Notes: generated by a model from the sequence alone, not told the origin. A stretch of 6,770 nucleotides of DNA from an uncultured Verrucomicrobiota bacterium (GCA_938003985.1 CALKWZ010000054.1:1-6770); one strand, 5' to 3'. Shown: positions 1-6,154, counted from the stretch's first letter. Numbers and translations: made by a program.

Positions 1-1
1 C

Positions 2-481
2 CCGGCCGCGGCCAAGCCGCCGCTGCCCTGCGGCTGCCCCGGCATGCTGGCCAAGGCCATGGCTCCCAAGCCCGCCGCCGCGCCGGCCCCGGACGCCCCC
101 GCCGGCGCCCCCGTCGCCCAGCTCGGCAACTGGCCCGTCCAGATCAAGCTGGTCAATCCCCGCGCGCCCTACCTCCAGAACGCCGCGCTGCTGATCGCCG
201 CCGACTGCACCGCCTTCGCCTACGCCGACATCCATCGCAAGTTCATGCGCAACAAGGTCACCCTCATCGGCTGCCCCAAGCTCGACGAAGGCGACTACGC
301 CGAAAAACTCACCGCCATCCTCCAGGCCAACGACATCAAGAGCGTCACCGTCCTGCGCATGGAAGTGCCCTGTTGCGCCGGCATCGCCAACGCCGCCATG
401 CGCGCCCTCCAGGCCTCCGGCAAAATGATCCCCTGGCAGGTCGTGACGATTTCGACGGACGGAGCGATTTTGGAAGAGTAA
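2..481 (+). CDS. Cysteine-rich 4Fe-4S protein, partner of Hcp (C-terminal part, 5' end outside window)
   Basis: The frame is open from the first bases of the window, so this is the C-terminal ~159 residues of a longer protein. The ATG at 44 is very likely internal, because the cysteine motif PCGCPG lies upstream of it. Visible parts are that Cys pair (nt 29-43), an Ala/Pro-rich linker (nt 62-120), and a conserved-looking domain that starts at NWPVQIKLV and contains AADC (nt 194-205), IGCPKLD (nt 269-286) and RMEVPCC (nt 356-376). These features match the ferredoxin-like 4Fe-4S proteins commonly encoded beside hcp in anaerobes. The several cysteines suggest Fe-S cluster binding, and a role as electron donor or accessory for Hcp is inferred from adjacency, not shown. 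There is no signal peptide or membrane segment in the visible part. It ends at TAA, 230 nt before hcp on the same strand, with no terminator seen between them. GC and codon use match hcp. Confidence 0.8.
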   Translation, partial: PAAAKPPLPCGCPGMLAKAMAPKPAAAPAPDAPAGAPVAQLGNWPVQIKLVNPRAPYLQNAALLIAADCTAFAYADIHRKFMRNKVTLIGCPKLDEGDYAEKLTAILQANDIKSVTVLRMEVPCCAGIANAAMRALQASGKMIPWQVVTISTDGAILEE

Positions 482-487
482 AGAGTG

Positions 488-562
488 TATTCAGAATTCA
501 GGAGCCAGAATGGAGGGGAGCCATGGAAAGTATTCAGTATCCAGAATTCAGAATTCAGAATG
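488..562 (+). repeat. Heptanucleotide repeat array, forward orientation (ATTCAGA type)
   Basis: Two stretches (488-511 and 531-562) are built of 7-nt units such as ATTCAGA, ATTCAGG, ATTCAGT and ATCCAGA, separated by a G-rich patch. The period is exactly seven and the units differ mostly at one or two positions. The second stretch holds two GAATTC sites exactly one unit apart. Heptameric tandem repeats of this general kind are known in several bacterial phyla, notably cyanobacteria. No coding function is supported. Together with the oppositely oriented array downstream it forms a large inverted repeat between the Fe-S gene and hcp. Confidence 0.8.
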
Positions 563-602
563 AAAACCCCAACCATCCATCCGGTTTCCATCTTCGCCCC
601 CT

Positions 603-675
603 TCTGAATTCTGACTCCTGACTCCTGAATTCTTCCCCTGCCCCCCCAATCCTGAATACTGAATCCTGAATACTT
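603..675 (-). repeat. Heptanucleotide repeat array, reverse orientation (CTGAATT type)
   Basis: Two stretches (603-632 and 651-675) consist of 7-nt units CTGAATT, CTGACTC, CTGAATA and CTGAATC. These are the reverse complement of the units at 488-562. The outer edge is a perfect 10-nt match: AAGTATTCAG at 528-537 pairs with CTGAATACTT at 666-675. Transcribed RNA could therefore fold into a long, imperfect hairpin just upstream of the hcp ribosome-binding site. An AT-rich stretch (672-695) follows directly. Confidence 0.8.
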
Positions 676-711
676 ATAAATTTAAAAAAGAAAATCAACC
701 CGGAGAATCCC

Positions 712-2265
712 ATGAGCATGTTCTGTTTCCAATGCGAGCAAACCGCCGGCGGCAAAGGCTGCACCAAGCAAGGCGTGTGCGGCAAGACCCCCGAAGCCTC
801 CAACCTGCAGGACGACATCACCGCCGCCCTGATCACCCTCGCCCGCGCCGTGGACGGCAAGCCCGCCGACGCCAAGGTCGAGGCGCTGTTCATGGACGCG
901 CTGTTCATGACCGTCACCAACGTCAACTTCGACCCCAAGGATCTGGCCGCGATGCGCGACCGCATCCTGCGCGCGGCCGTCGCCGCCGGCGGCGCCAATT
1001 CCTACCGGCCCGAGGATCTGTTCCACGGCGACGCCGACGTCGTCTCCCTGCGCTCCACGCTCCTCTTCGGCCTGCGCGGCATGGCGGCCTACGCCCACCA
1101 CGCGCGCGTCCTCGGCAAGACCGATCCCAAGGTCTCCGCCTGGTTCCAGAAGGGCATGAAGGCCCTCGGCGAAGACCACACCGTCGAAGGCTGGCTCGGC
1201 CTCATCATGGAATTCGGCCAGATCAACCTCGCCTGCATGGCTCTGCTCGACGCCGCCAATACCGGCGCCTACGGCAACCCCGTCCCGACCAAGGTCTCCA
1301 CCACGCTGGAAAAAGGCCCCTTCATCGTCGTCACCGGCCACGACCTGCACGATCTGAAGATGCTGCTCGAACAGTCCGCCGGCAAGGGCGTCAATATCTA
1401 CACCCACGGCGAAATGCTCCCCGCGTTCGGCTATCCCGAACTGAAGAAGCACCCGCACCTCAAGGGCCACTTCGGCACCGCCTGGCAGAACCAGCAGAAG
1501 GAATTCGCCGATCTCCCCGGCGTCGTGCTGTTCACCACGAACTGCATCATGCCCCCGCGCCCGTCCTACATCCAGCACCTCGCCACCACCGCCGAGGTCG
1601 GCTGGCCCGGCGTCCAGCACGTCGCCGCGGATGAACAGGGCCGCAAGGACTTCTCCGGCATCATCGCCCAGGCCATTGCCCTCGGCGGCTGGAAGGAAAC
1701 CAAGCCCGGCGCCTACGAACTGATGACCGGCTTCGCCCACAACGCCGTCCTCTCCGTCGCCGACAAGGTCGTCGCCGCCGTCAAGAGCGGCGCCCTCAAG
1801 CACATCTACCTCGTCGGCGGCTGCGACGGCGCCAAGCTCGGCCGCGACTACTACACCGAGTTCGTCGAAAAGACCCCCAAGGACACCCTCGTCCTGACGC
1901 TCGCCTGCGGCAAGTTCCGGTTCAACCACCTGCAGGACCAGCTCGGCGACATCGGCGGGATCCCGCGCCTGCTCGACATGGGCCAATGCAACGACGCCTA
2001 CTCCGCCATCCAGGTGGCCGTCGCCCTCGCCAAGGTCTTCAACTGCGGCGTGAACGACCTGCCCCTCTCGCTGGTGCTCTCCTGGTACGAGCAGAAAGCC
2101 GTCTGCATCCTGCTGACGCTCCTCTCCCTCGGCATCAAGAACATCCGCATCGGGCCCTCCCTCCCCGCGTTCGTCTCGCCGACGGTCCTCAACGTCCTGG
2201 TCGAAAAATTCGGCCTGACCCCCATCACCACCCCCGACGCCGACCTCAAAGCCCTCGCCGGCTAA
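712..2265 (+). CDS. hcp: Hybrid-cluster protein / hydroxylamine reductase, class I
   Basis: A complete 517-aa protein that starts at ATG 712 with GGAG (702-705) six bases upstream. The N-terminal cysteines C5, C8, C17 and C23 (CX2CX8CX5C) are the class I pattern that holds a cubane cluster, unlike the longer spacing of the class II (E. coli-type) proteins. All ligands of the hybrid 4Fe-2S-2O cluster known from Desulfovibrio Hcp have counterparts: H210, E234 (THGE), C278 (TTNC), C371 (GGCDGAK, the persulfide cysteine), C399 (ACGKFRFN), C426 (GQCND), and E460 with K462 (WYEQK). The offset from the Desulfovibrio numbering stays at 33-35 residues, so no large internal deletion is present. The family reduces hydroxylamine and nitric oxide in vitro, and its accepted role is in nitrosative stress in the cytoplasm. 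No signal peptide is seen. It follows the Fe-S partner gene and ends in a strong terminator. No HcpR or FNR palindrome was recognised upstream. Confidence 0.97.
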   Translation: MSMFCFQCEQTAGGKGCTKQGVCGKTPEASNLQDDITAALITLARAVDGKPADAKVEALFMDALFMTVTNVNFDPKDLAAMRDRILRAAVAAGGANSYRPEDLFHGDADVVSLRSTLLFGLRGMAAYAHHARVLGKTDPKVSAWFQKGMKALGEDHTVEGWLGLIMEFGQINLACMALLDAANTGAYGNPVPTKVSTTLEKGPFIVVTGHDLHDLKMLLEQSAGKGVNIYTHGEMLPAFGYPELKKHPHLKGHFGTAWQNQQKEFADLPGVVLFTTNCIMPPRPSYIQHLATTAEVGWPGVQHVAADEQGRKDFSGIIAQAIALGGWKETKPGAYELMTGFAHNAVLSVADKVVAAVKSGALKHIYLVGGCDGAKLGRDYYTEFVEKTPKDTLVLTLACGKFRFNHLQDQLGDIGGIPRLLDMGQCNDAYSAIQVAVALAKVFNCGVNDLPLSLVLSWYEQKAVCILLTLLSLGIKNIRIGPSLPAFVSPTVLNVLVEKFGLTPITTPDADLKALAG

Positions 2266-2289
2266 GCGGGATTAAACCCCCAACGAAAC

Positions 2290-2321
2290 GGCCGCGCCCA
2301 AAAGGCGCGGCCTTTTCTTTT
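2290..2321 (+). terminator. Rho-independent terminator of hcp
   Basis: GGCCGCGCC (2290-2298) pairs perfectly with GGCGCGGCC (2304-2312) around the loop CAAAA, and is followed by TTTTCTTTT (2313-2321). It lies 24 nt after the hcp stop codon. On the minus strand the same stem is followed by a weaker tract (GTTTCGTT), so it may also stop some transcription coming from the convergent methyltransferase gene. Confidence 0.93.
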
Positions 2322-2335
2322 CCCCGGCGCGTTTA

Positions 2336-2349
2336 GTTGCGGCTCGTTT
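2336..2349 (-). repeat. 14-nt copy of the repeat-family core at the left edge of the restriction cassette
   Basis: GTTGCGGCTCGTTT here is the exact reverse complement of AAACGAGCCGCAAC, the core shared by all three longer repeat copies (4662-4675 in copy A, with counterparts in copies B and C). With copy A it brackets the two-gene restriction-modification cassette as an inverted repeat. Similarity does not extend visibly beyond the 14 bases, so chance cannot be excluded. Confidence 0.5.
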
Positions 2350-2381
2350 ATATCCTTTATGCAAAACGGAACGCCACTACC

Positions 2382-3956
2382 TCACCGCTTGCGAGCACCC
2401 CGCTTAGGCGCAATACGAGAAGCACCTCTTGTCCGATAGATTTTCCTAGGTTCCATTACGAGCACCATCTGAGTCTGTCGGGCCGTTTCAGCCCTCACGC
2501 CCTTAACATAGCGCTCAAGCTCGTCCAGCTTCCCATGAGCGCGGGCAAGTTCCACAAAAGAGAGGCGGCGCAACACATCAATTGTGACCGGGCGCTTAGA
2601 ATCAGTAAATATGAGTGAGTTTAGGAATGTCCTGGCCTCTGTCGTGCTAAGAAGATTGCAGAGGAGCTCCGCTTCGTCTCGAGACTGGCACCCAATGAAG
2701 TAGCAGGTGTCATCGACCATTACAGGGCGATCATCGCACGGCGGAACGACAACAAACGATAGATTTTTGTATAGACCCGAAATCGCCACTTTCCACGGTG
2801 CAAACGAATATGGACCTACTCCGAAGATTGAGAATCGAGGACGATCTACATAGATAGAGCTTTTCCTACTATCCAGCAGTTTCCCATGCTGTACTAAGTA
2901 ATCCCATGTTTGAGGGGCACTCTTCCTAATCGTCGTTGTTTCGTCACCCGTGTGCCGTTGCGTGACGAGAACGGCTCTCCGAATGACTGTACGTCCATTG
3001 CCCAAGTCCGACGATTTCAATAAGGGGAAAACGTGCTCGCGCTCAATTGTCACACTTTCGCCGAGTCCATTTACCAGCTTATCGCCAGCACGAGCAAACT
3101 CCATAACTGACGATGCATCGTGCTTGATGCCGGATCTCCACGTGTACAGTGATGTTCCGCCGTCAAGTCCACGATTGGCCTGATAAGCGTCAATGTCTGA
3201 GACCAAGTCGCCGTCAATAAGTCCGAATCGGGTTGGCGTTCCGAGGGTGTCTAGGTCTGGGTAAATCTGCGCAACTCGTTCATCCGTGCGTGCGCCGGTG
3301 ACATAGAATAAGCAAGCATCGACGGCGACATTAAAATGCGCTTTGGCGTCAATGACAAAGAGTCTCGCGCCTTCTCGTCCTTCTCCGTTCTTCCAAATGT
3401 GGCGCAAGACTTTTCGCGCTGTCATTGTCTTGCACAGCATAGCCATCGCACCTTCGGGCGGAAGCGCGTCCAAGAGACGGAGCAACATCCATTCAGCAAT
3501 GTCGAAGTTGGACTTGCCCGTACGCGCATCTAAACCGCGCAAACCAAGAATGTTTGATTTTGCCGGAAGGTTCGTCCCTCCCATTTGACCAAGATCGGAA
3601 TTCGTCACCCAGGGGGGATTGCCAAGAACAAGGAGTCGGCGGTGTTTTACATTCGCAAGGTGCCGTTTCCAATCTTCAGTGAAGAAATCGCACCGATGAA
3701 TATGCGCCCGATGATCTGCCAGTCGCGTGCGCGCACGGTCAACATACTCCGGGTTAATCTCATAGCCAATGTAATCAGCACGCGCGCCCCAATGGTCTGC
3801 AGCGGCCTGTAGAAACGCCCCGAGACCAGCCGTAGGCTCGATCACAACCCGTGGCGAACCGTACAGCTTCCCCACAAGCGTAACCACCTTCTTCGCCAGT
3901 GCATCTGGCGTCTGGAAATCTCCGTATTCCTTCTTCGGGCTCATGCCTAATAACAT
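2382..3956 (-). CDS. N6-adenine DNA methyltransferase of a type II restriction-modification system (gamma class)
   Basis: A 524-aa protein with Rossmann-type methyltransferase motifs in the order X, I, II, III, IV, then a target-recognition region. This is the gamma-class layout of TaqI/Eco57I-like enzymes. Visible motifs are FQTP (res 14-17, motif X), VIEPTAGLGAFL (38-49, SAM-binding motif I), YEINP with acidic E66 (motif II), CDFF (89-92, near motif III) and NPPW (113-116, catalytic motif IV of N6-adenine methylases). Residues ~260-450, including FGVGPYSFAPWKVAISGLYK (377-396), fit a TaqI-like specificity domain. The tail is Arg/Lys-rich. It should methylate adenine in a target that cannot be read from sequence. 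ATG 3956 is preferred, since GGAG (3964-3961) lies 4 nt upstream; ATG 3944 is an alternative four codons in. It lies 9 nt behind the nuclease gene, so co-transcription is likely. GC is lower than in hcp, which suggests transfer. Confidence 0.9.
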   Translation of the reverse strand: MLLGMSPKKEYGDFQTPDALAKKVVTLVGKLYGSPRVVIEPTAGLGAFLQAAADHWGARADYIGYEINPEYVDRARTRLADHRAHIHRCDFFTEDWKRHLANVKHRRLLVLGNPPWVTNSDLGQMGGTNLPAKSNILGLRGLDARTGKSNFDIAEWMLLRLLDALPPEGAMAMLCKTMTARKVLRHIWKNGEGREGARLFVIDAKAHFNVAVDACLFYVTGARTDERVAQIYPDLDTLGTPTRFGLIDGDLVSDIDAYQANRGLDGGTSLYTWRSGIKHDASSVMEFARAGDKLVNGLGESVTIEREHVFPLLKSSDLGNGRTVIRRAVLVTQRHTGDETTTIRKSAPQTWDYLVQHGKLLDSRKSSIYVDRPRFSIFGVGPYSFAPWKVAISGLYKNLSFVVVPPCDDRPVMVDDTCYFIGCQSRDEAELLCNLLSTTEARTFLNSLIFTDSKRPVTIDVLRRLSFVELARAHGKLDELERYVKGVRAETARQTQMVLVMEPRKIYRTRGASRIAPKRGARKR

Positions 3957-3965
3957 CCCGCTCCG

Positions 3966-4460
3966 CTACCAGTTGATGCTGTCGAGATCGGAGATGAATC
4001 GCTTTGCAAAGCGCTCGTGTTTCCGATGCTCCTTCTTCCTGTATTTAGCGTACGCCACGAGAAACCCTTCGTAGAATTCACGCTTCGTCTGCTTGGGAAC
4101 GACCTTCAGCGCGCCCACTTTCTGAATGACACCGTAGCCTTGTGCTTCGATCGACAGGCAAGCCCAGCTAATGTGTTCAATCGGAATCAGTGCGGACTCT
4201 TTCAGAATCCTAAGAGTGCCGTCGTTGTCTTCATAGTCGACGAAAATGAAGCTTAAGTCGTGGCGATCTTCGAAGACCCATTTATGCATCTTCTGGATCG
4301 AGATCATGTTCGGCGAGTAGTTCTGCTTCGCGACATTGTTGCTTTTGACATTTACGGCATGGGTATCTGTCAGCATGAAGTCGCCGACCGCCTTCCGTGT
4401 CGTTGTGTCCTTTCCGTACTTGTCGGCGATCAACTTCTCGATCTGGCTGTATGCATCCAT
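3966..4460 (-). CDS. Probable type II restriction endonuclease, PD-(D/E)XK-like
   Basis: A 164-aa soluble protein encoded immediately upstream of, and on the same strand as, the methyltransferase. I do not recognise a named family. Near the N terminus are E8, D27 (VGDF) and N37-V38-K39 followed by SNN, i.e. D-X9-(N)-X-K-S. The spacing equals the D-X9-E-L-K-S active site of PvuII, also a very small enzyme (157 aa). The acidic residue expected before X-K is Asn (AAT, plus-strand 4350-4352), one base from Asp. Next come MISIQKM (52-58) and LSFIFVDYE (69-77), which fit core beta-strands, and a Lys/Arg/His-rich C-terminal helix region (~133-155). The nuclease role rests on motif and context, since small genes directly beside a stand-alone gamma methylase are usually the cognate endonuclease. 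The ATG start has only a weak GGA element upstream. No controller (C) protein gene is visible. Alternatives are a catalytically dead or accessory protein. Confidence 0.68.
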   Translation of the reverse strand: MDAYSQIEKLIADKYGKDTTTRKAVGDFMLTDTHAVNVKSNNVAKQNYSPNMISIQKMHKWVFEDRHDLSFIFVDYEDNDGTLRILKESALIPIEHISWACLSIEAQGYGVIQKVGALKVVPKQTKREFYEGFLVAYAKYRKKEHRKHERFAKRFISDLDSINW

Positions 4461-4485
4461 ATTTTATCTGTTCCGTGTTGTTGCT

Positions 4486-4514
4486 CTTAAATCTATTGAA
4501 CAGTATTTACTCAA
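4486..4514 (-). promoter_or_regulatory. Candidate promoter for the restriction-modification operon
   Basis: Reading the minus strand, TTGAGT (4514-4509) and TTTAAG (4491-4486) are separated by 17 nt, and the second box lies 25 nt before the nuclease ATG. Each box matches the sigma-70 consensus at four of six positions. The surrounding 4461-4560 is the most AT-rich spacer of the window. This is a by-eye proposal only. Confidence 0.3.
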
Positions 4515-4627
4515 CGAACTTCAAGTTGTCTTTATGCGACGCGCTTTCCACAAAATTGACTCTTTCCGATGCATTTCCCTCGCATACATCCTCTTTTCGC
4601 CTTGAAATATATCGCGTTGGGTCGGTC

Positions 4628-4822
4628 CGACCATAGGCTTCGGGCAAAAAATGGTCAACGGAAACGAGCCGCAACGGGCCGCCCAGGCGAAAAAGGGTGA
4701 AAAACCGCCTGAAAACGCCGTTCCACGCCTTTGGCGTGACAAGTTCGGGCCATTTTCAGCCCAAAATCGCGATTCACGCCTTCTGCGTGACAAGTCCGGC
4801 CTGAAAACCGGCATTTTCAACC
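4628..4822 (+). repeat. Dispersed intergenic repeat, copy A
   Basis: The first 71 nt (4628-4698) match copy B (5902-5972) with two substitutions and no gaps, and their core AAACGAGCCGCAAC also occurs in copy C. The middle part is specific to this copy. It contains two related ~30-nt direct repeats, each a small hairpin: CACGCC-TTT-GGCGTG at 4724-4738 and CACGC-CTTCT-GCGTG at 4775-4789, each followed by a similar ACAAGT-C-GG stretch. The tail GGCCTGAAAACCGGCATTTTC (ending in AACC here) is again shared with copies B and C. Open frames through it are not conserved as proteins, so it is treated as non-coding. Confidence 0.85.
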
Positions 4823-4852
4823 GCAAATGGACGCGAATGGACGCAAATGGAG
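4823..4852 (+). repeat. Decamer tandem repeat, three units
   Basis: GCAAATGGAC, GCGAATGGAC and GCAAATGGAG follow each other without gaps, directly after the AACC that ends copy A. A related three-unit decamer array occupies the equivalent position after copy C. Confidence 0.85.
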
Positions 4853-4926
4853 GCTGTTTTCCCCCGACGAGGTCGTCGGGGGCTCCAAAAAGATCGGAAT
4901 GGAGCCGGCACGACCTCGTGCCGGTC
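4852..4926 (+). repeat. Palindrome block, orientation 1
   Basis: Three palindromes are packed into 75 nt. CCCCCGACGA/TCGTCGGGGG (4861-4870 and 4873-4882) is perfect with a 2-nt centre. GGCTCC/GGAGCC (4881-4886 and 4901-4906) encloses AAAAAGATCGGAAT. CCGGCACGA/TCGTGCCGG (4905-4913 and 4916-4924) is perfect with a 2-nt centre. The whole block recurs in inverted orientation at 6466-6572, where it is interrupted by 31 nt. There is no T-tract, so these are not ordinary terminators. Confidence 0.85.
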
Positions 4927-4928
4927 AG

Positions 4929-4963
4929 GTTGTTCCCCCCGGGTCAACGCCCCGGGCTACAAC
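4929..4963 (+). repeat. GTTGT/CTACAAC-bounded hairpin, member 1
   Basis: GTTGT (4929-4933) and ACAAC (4959-4963) form the outer pairing, and CCCGGG (4938-4943 and 4951-4956) flanks the loop TCAACGC. The same architecture is found four more times between 6349 and 6598. Members 1 and 5 share nearly the same loop (TCAACGC versus TCGACGC) and the same following bases CGATCCA. Confidence 0.8.
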
Positions 4964-5055
4964 CGATCCAACATCCTCTCTTTTCGTGTCTTTCGTCCCG
5001 ACTCTTCCAGAGGTCGGGATTCGCAGTGGAAACGGCTGTTCAGGCTTTGCCGGTC

Positions 5056-5841
5056 TTATGGCGCTTCCAGGTACATGCGGACGTATGTTTCCCACGCTTT
5101 TTTCTGATCCGGGCGGTCGACGACCTCCAGCACTTGCGAATCGGTGCCGACGACCATGGCGTACGCCGGAATGCCGTGCTTGAACAAAACCATGGTGATG
5201 AGTTCAAGGCGCTTTTCGGCATCGGCGTGGGGTTGCCGGATCGGAATTTCGTAGCGGGCCAGGTATCCCAGGTCGATCAGCGCGCTGAAGGAATTGTCGT
5301 TCTTCAGCCTCTCGAGCGAGCATCCTTTCTCGAAAGCCTCCCATAACCGCCGGTACTGGAAGAGACGATATTGAACGAGCAGCCCCTTCGCCGCAAAGAG
5401 CCCGGCCAGAAGGAACGCCCCGATGCAGACCGCCCGGATCGCGCGTTTTTTCATGCCGACGGTTTTCCTCCGATTCCCGGGCGATTCCGCGTCGGCCGCT
5501 TGATCCGGCGGTTTGGATTGGATCTTTTCCGTTTTCTTTGCGCGCAAGCGCGCGATCCATTTCGCAACCGGAAAAGCCAGCCCCAGCGCCACCAGGCCAT
5601 AGAAGAGAACCGCGGCGATGATCCCGCCCCAACCGGCACGCATCAAGTCGTGACCGCACAATCGGGAGGGCAGCGCAAAGTAGGCCTTGAACATCGCCAT
5701 CAGGGACGAGGTGGGCAACAGCCCCTGGAGTCCGATTCTGCTCAGCAGAAAAAGCAAAGCAAACACGACATAAGGCAACCCGGGCAGAAGGAGTACCAGC
5801 GCCATGAACGTCTGGATCCAAGTTCGTTTATAGGACGTCAC
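5056..5841 (-). CDS. Membrane protein of unknown function, three predicted helices, possible degenerate thioredoxin-like C-terminal domain
   Basis: A 261-aa protein that I do not recognise. It starts at GTG 5841 with a strong GGAGG six bases upstream; the nearby ATG is out of frame. Hydrophobic segments lie at about 11-35, 70-94 and 134-153. Positive residues (KRT at the N terminus, KWIARLRAKK at 94-103, MKKR at 130-133) place the N terminus and the charged linker 98-133 inside, so the C-terminal ~105 residues should be outside the cytoplasmic membrane. That domain has ALIDLGYLARYEIPI (187-201) and HGIPAYAMVVGTDSQVLE (222-239). Their order resembles the active-site strand and cis-Pro strand of thioredoxin-like folds, but with RYEI where CxxC would be. 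This fold idea is an inference from pattern only. The gene stands alone on the minus strand between repeat copies A and B, and no intrinsic terminator was found after it. Confidence 0.75.
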   Translation of the reverse strand: MTSYKRTWIQTFMALVLLLPGLPYVVFALLFLLSRIGLQGLLPTSSLMAMFKAYFALPSRLCGHDLMRAGWGGIIAAVLFYGLVALGLAFPVAKWIARLRAKKTEKIQSKPPDQAADAESPGNRRKTVGMKKRAIRAVCIGAFLLAGLFAAKGLLVQYRLFQYRRLWEAFEKGCSLERLKNDNSFSALIDLGYLARYEIPIRQPHADAEKRLELITMVLFKHGIPAYAMVVGTDSQVLEVVDRPDQKKAWETYVRMYLEAP

Positions 5842-5847
5842 GTTGAT

Positions 5848-5852
5848 CCTCC
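5848..5852 (-). promoter_or_regulatory. Shine-Dalgarno site that fixes the GTG start of the membrane protein
   Basis: GGAGG on the minus strand lies six bases before GTG 5841. The ATG overlapping its start (13 nt upstream of the GTG) is in another frame, so this site decides the unusual GTG start. Confidence 0.75.
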
Positions 5853-5901
5853 ATGCCGACCGGAGTGCTCGATCGACCTTCCGGCCATGCTTTGTTCCCT
5901 T

Positions 5902-6052
5902 CGACCATAGGCTCCGGGCAAAAAATGGTCAACGGAAACGAGCCGCAACGGGCCGCGCAGGCGAAAAAGGGTCCGAAAAGGCCGTTTTCTGGCCGTAATT
6001 GGCCGTTTTTCGATGCAAAATCGGGATTTCCGGCCTGAAAACCGGCATTTTC
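5902..6052 (+). repeat. Dispersed intergenic repeat, copy B
   Basis: The head 5902-5972 is nearly identical to copy A. From 5933 to 6045 it aligns without gaps to copy C (6155-6267), at roughly 90% identity by eye. The middle holds three spaced GGCCGT units (the first and third followed by TTT) and TTTTTCGATG, which are shared with copy C but not with copy A. It ends in the common tail GGCCTGAAAACCGGCATTTTC at 6032-6052. Confidence 0.85.
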
Positions 6053-6062
6053 CAAAGAAATT

Positions 6063-6141
6063 CTCACACAAAGGCACAAAGAGCGCCAAGCGGCGTGCGG
6101 CAACTCAGAAGCTCCTTCGCGGCTTGGCGTCTTGGTGTGAG
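6063..6141. repeat. Imperfect long inverted repeat after copy B
   Basis: CTCACAC (6063-6069) pairs with GTGTGAG (6135-6141), and inside it CGCCAAGC (6084-6091) pairs with GCTTGGCG (6122-6129), with further partial pairing between. The left arm has the CACAAAGGCACAAAGA flavour of short microrepeats seen in many environmental bacterial genomes. It occupies the place where copies A and C carry a decamer array. Confidence 0.7.
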
Positions 6142-6154
6142 GCGGTTTTCGGAT

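Noticed and set aside
672..680. TATAAA box as an hcp promoter
   Set aside because: No acceptable -35 element at 16-18 nt upstream. The AT-rich stretch adjoins the heptad array and could be incidental.
732..1634. 300-codon plus-strand frame inside hcp, rich in Arg and Pro
   Set aside because: It is a frame-shifted shadow of hcp with extreme Arg content and no domain.
682..1986. Long open frame (434 codons) on the minus strand across hcp
   Set aside because: It is antisense to an hcp gene with every cluster ligand conserved. The translation is a Gly/Asp/Ala/Val-rich low-complexity product typical of the complement of GC-rich coding DNA.
4724..4789. Paired CACGCC hairpins in copy A as a riboswitch or small RNA
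   Set aside because: They are short simple hairpins inside a repeat with no conserved loop, downstream gene or terminator to support an RNA gene.
4996..5019. TCCCGAC/GTCGGGA hairpin as a terminator for the membrane-protein gene
   Set aside because: The stem is only 7 bp with a 10-nt loop and neither strand has a T-tract after it.
4651..5346. 231-codon plus-strand frame across repeat A, the palindromes and the 3' part of the membrane gene
   Set aside because: It runs through non-coding repeats whose reading frames are not kept between copies, and then antisense to a gene with a good ribosome-binding site.
5371..5910. 179-codon plus-strand frame opposite the membrane-protein gene
   Set aside because: It is hydrophilic and Arg/Gln-rich with no ribosome-binding site. 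The opposite strand has clear membrane helices and a strong Shine-Dalgarno site.
5853..6038. Frames beginning MVNGNEPQRAAQAKKG in repeat copies A and B
   Set aside because: The shared peptide only reflects the shared 71-nt head. The frames diverge at once afterwards and the third copy lacks the start.
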